A stretch of 6,940 bases of DNA, taken from the NCBI GenBank assembly GCA_949128015.1, contig CASBRC010000404.1, positions 1 to 6,940 on the forward strand. The letters are read 5' to 3'. Positions within the stretch are counted from its first letter, which is position 1. Each line of letters starts with the position of its first letter. The notes under the pieces were generated by a model that had not been told where the DNA came from, searched no databases, and saw only the letters and a program-made list of their open reading frames with translations. Source of the DNA: Synechococcales cyanobacterium PMM_0003. GTDB taxonomy: Bacteria; Cyanobacteriota; Cyanobacteriia; Pseudanabaenales; Pseudanabaenaceae. Made by a program: the position numbers and the translations under genes. Positions 5,699-6,940 of this stretch are shown here, piece by piece.

Positions 5699-6040
5699 AT
5701 GTCAGAATCTCAACAATATTATTTCGTGGCAGCAAGCCGTAAGTATTTGTGCGAAGACGAGGGGGTTCCTTTGACAGAGACTTTATCTGAGCGTCGTCGC
5801 AATTTTCAGGCTCGCAATTTGGAAATTAATTTTTGGTTAGTTGAGCAGCCTGCTTTTTTGGAAGCTCCTGAGATGGCAAGTATTAAAAAGCAAATTCCGC
5901 AACCTGCGGCGGCGATCATTACGACCGATCCCAACACAATGCGTTGGTTGCGGTTGCGGCTGGAGTTTGTTGTCACGGGTGAGTTTACTGCGCCTAGTGC
6001 CTCAATTCTACAGCCTCTTGCTTCTTTAGCGATCGCCTGA
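5699..6040 (+). CDS. ycf54: Ycf54, accessory factor of the Mg-protoporphyrin IX monomethyl ester oxidative cyclase
   Basis: The 113-residue product matches the Ycf54 family (about 106 residues in Synechocystis, Slr1780). Characteristic segments are YYFVAASRKYL (7-17), INFWLVEQPAFLEAPEM (43-59), QPAAAIITTDP (68-78) and WLRLRLEFVVTGEF (83-96). In studied cyanobacteria and plants it binds the di-iron cyclase AcsF (CycI) and is needed for normal formation of the fifth ring of chlorophyll. The ATG is the only start between the in-frame TAA at 5651-5653 and the conserved region. No Shine-Dalgarno sequence is visible; the leader is AT-rich. At the place where the family usually has Asp-Phe-Trp this protein has Asn44-Phe-Trp. 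The gene follows the HAD gene by 98 bp and is closed by a palindromic terminator, so it ends a transcription unit. Confidence 0.95.
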   Translation: MSESQQYYFVAASRKYLCEDEGVPLTETLSERRRNFQARNLEINFWLVEQPAFLEAPEMASIKKQIPQPAAAIITTDPNTMRWLRLRLEFVVTGEFTAPSASILQPLASLAIA

Positions 6041-6053
6041 CAATCAAAACAGG

Positions 6054-6073
6054 CAAGGGGCTTAAGCCCCTTG
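6054..6073 (+). terminator. Palindromic terminator after ycf54
   Basis: CAAGGGGC (6054-6061) and GCCCCTTG (6066-6073) form a perfect 8-bp stem around TTAA. The stem can be extended by two G-T pairs into the flanking bases (6052-6053/6074-6075). Only a weak T-rich stretch follows (TTCTCAAACTTTTT). It begins 13 bases after the ycf54 stop. Confidence 0.7.
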
Positions 6074-6125
6074 TTCTCAAACTTTTTGCTAAATCTTAGG
6101 ATCGCCGATCGCCATAAACTTAATT

Positions 6126-6940
6126 GTGTCTAAACTTTTTCGCATTAATTCTTTTTTTGGCTTGCATTCTCCATATGAGTATGTAAATTTTGGCTTTAAA
6201 GCGATCGCCACTAATGCGCGAAAATATGCCGATCGCAGTTTATATAATCCGCCACAGAATCCTAAACAAAAACTTCATTTTGATCTAATCCAAAGTTTTT
6301 CCGTCCAAAAAGCGGGAAATGCGATCGCTGAATGTGAAGATATTTGGCATTTTGTAAAACGTAATCCGATGGTGTCGATCGCCTTGTCCGATGGGGCGAC
6401 GGAATCTTCCTTTGCGCGGGAATGGGCGAAGGAGTTAGTTACGGCTTTTGTGAATCGAGATTTGCCTTGGCAAGAGGTTTATGACTGCGCGGCAAATTGG
6501 CTATTACCATTACAAACAACTTGGCAGCAATGGTTAGCGCATCAAAATTTGTCTTGGTTTGCCAAGCGCAAGGCAGGAGAAGGAGCTTTTGCAACTTTTG
6601 TGAGCTTAGAAGTTTTTGCGGACTTAAGTTGGAAATCTCTGGCTGTAGGGGATTCTTGTTTATTTGTGGTGCGCGATCGCAGTTTACAAAAAAGCTTTCC
6701 TTTGCAAAATAGTCATGAATTTAACAATCGTCCAAAGCTGATCGGAACCAATGTGCAGGCGGTAAATATTCGTATTTTGCAGATTCATGGAGATGCAAAA
6801 TCGGGTGATCGCTTTTATCTGGCTACCGATGCGATCGCCTGTTGGATTTTTAAGCAATTAGAAGCAAATCAAGATCCATGGCTAAAATTAGACGAGATTA
6901 GCTCTGATGATTTGTTTGCGAACTGGGTGACCGAATTACG
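6126..6940 (+). CDS. PP2C-like protein phosphatase domain protein, 3' end outside the window
   Basis: An unbroken frame runs from GTG 6126 to the right edge, giving 271 residues. It shows the hallmarks of the metal-dependent PP2C (PPM) phosphatase fold in a divergent form. ALSDGATESSFAREWAKEL (86-104) carries the metal-binding Asp89-Gly90. EGAFATFVSLEVF and LAVGDSCLFVVRD contain the Gly-Asp-Ser turn at 175-177. FYLATDAIACW contains Asp235, where classic members have Asp-Gly. The final Asp-rich motif of the family would lie past the window. Such enzymes remove phosphate from Ser/Thr residues. Variants like this often act with a partner kinase, which would have to be further right. An in-frame TAA at 6090-6092 limits the start; GTG 6126 is the first usual initiator, but there is no Shine-Dalgarno sequence. 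Four HIP1 octamers fall within it. I am confident of the coding frame and fairly confident of the family. Confidence 0.8.
   Translation, partial: MSKLFRINSFFGLHSPYEYVNFGFKAIATNARKYADRSLYNPPQNPKQKLHFDLIQSFSVQKAGNAIAECEDIWHFVKRNPMVSIALSDGATESSFAREWAKELVTAFVNRDLPWQEVYDCAANWLLPLQTTWQQWLAHQNLSWFAKRKAGEGAFATFVSLEVFADLSWKSLAVGDSCLFVVRDRSLQKSFPLQNSHEFNNRPKLIGTNVQAVNIRILQIHGDAKSGDRFYLATDAIACWIFKQLEANQDPWLKLDEISSDDLFANWVTEL

Noticed and set aside
5841..6029. Second plus-strand frame inside ycf54
   Set aside because: It overlaps a conserved gene entirely, and its composition is that of a shifted frame.
6497..6712. Plus-strand ORF starting at TTG within the right-edge gene
   Set aside because: It is out of frame with the 271-codon PP2C-like reading frame, which has clear motifs across the same bases.

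Overview
The window looks like the chromosome of a cyanobacterium. It carries genes for two photosystem II core proteins (D2 and CP43), for the chlorophyll-biosynthesis factor Ycf54, and for the cyanobacterial/plastid ribosomal protein PSRP-3 (Ycf65). It also has ten copies of the HIP1 octamer GCGATCGC, where about 0.1 would be expected by chance in 6.9 kb. Moderate to low GC, AT-rich spacers and long perfect terminator palindromes fit a filamentous lineage such as Pseudanabaena, but that placement is only an impression.

Layout from left to right: a tRNA-Pro(UGG) with its terminator; a membrane sterol-desaturase/fatty-acid-hydroxylase family gene on the minus strand with its own GC-rich terminator; a 555-bp divergent spacer holding a tiny minus-strand ORF and the upstream region of psbD; psbD; a 218-bp spacer with a 41-bp palindrome, an inverted heptad repeat and a candidate promoter; psbC; a 55-bp perfect palindrome serving as shared terminator; convergent ycf65 on the minus strand; then on the plus strand a HAD-family hydrolase gene, ycf54, a small terminator, and the 5' 815 bases of a PP2C-like phosphatase gene that runs off the right edge.

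D2 and CP43 are made for the same photosystem II complex. Their genes overlap in most cyanobacteria and plastids, with psbC starting at a GTG inside the end of psbD. Here they are separated, the ancestral GTG position reads GCG, and psbC has a new GTG start with its own Shine-Dalgarno sequence and a candidate promoter. This separation is the most notable feature of the window. Ycf54 supports the oxidative cyclase step of chlorophyll synthesis, so three of the genes serve the photosynthetic apparatus. The desaturase-like, HAD and PP2C-like genes have no assigned substrate or partner here.

No mobile element, CRISPR array or defence system was seen. The window is mainly core cyanobacterial genome, and its interest lies in gene arrangement, spacer structure and small sequence deviations rather than in a wholly new system.
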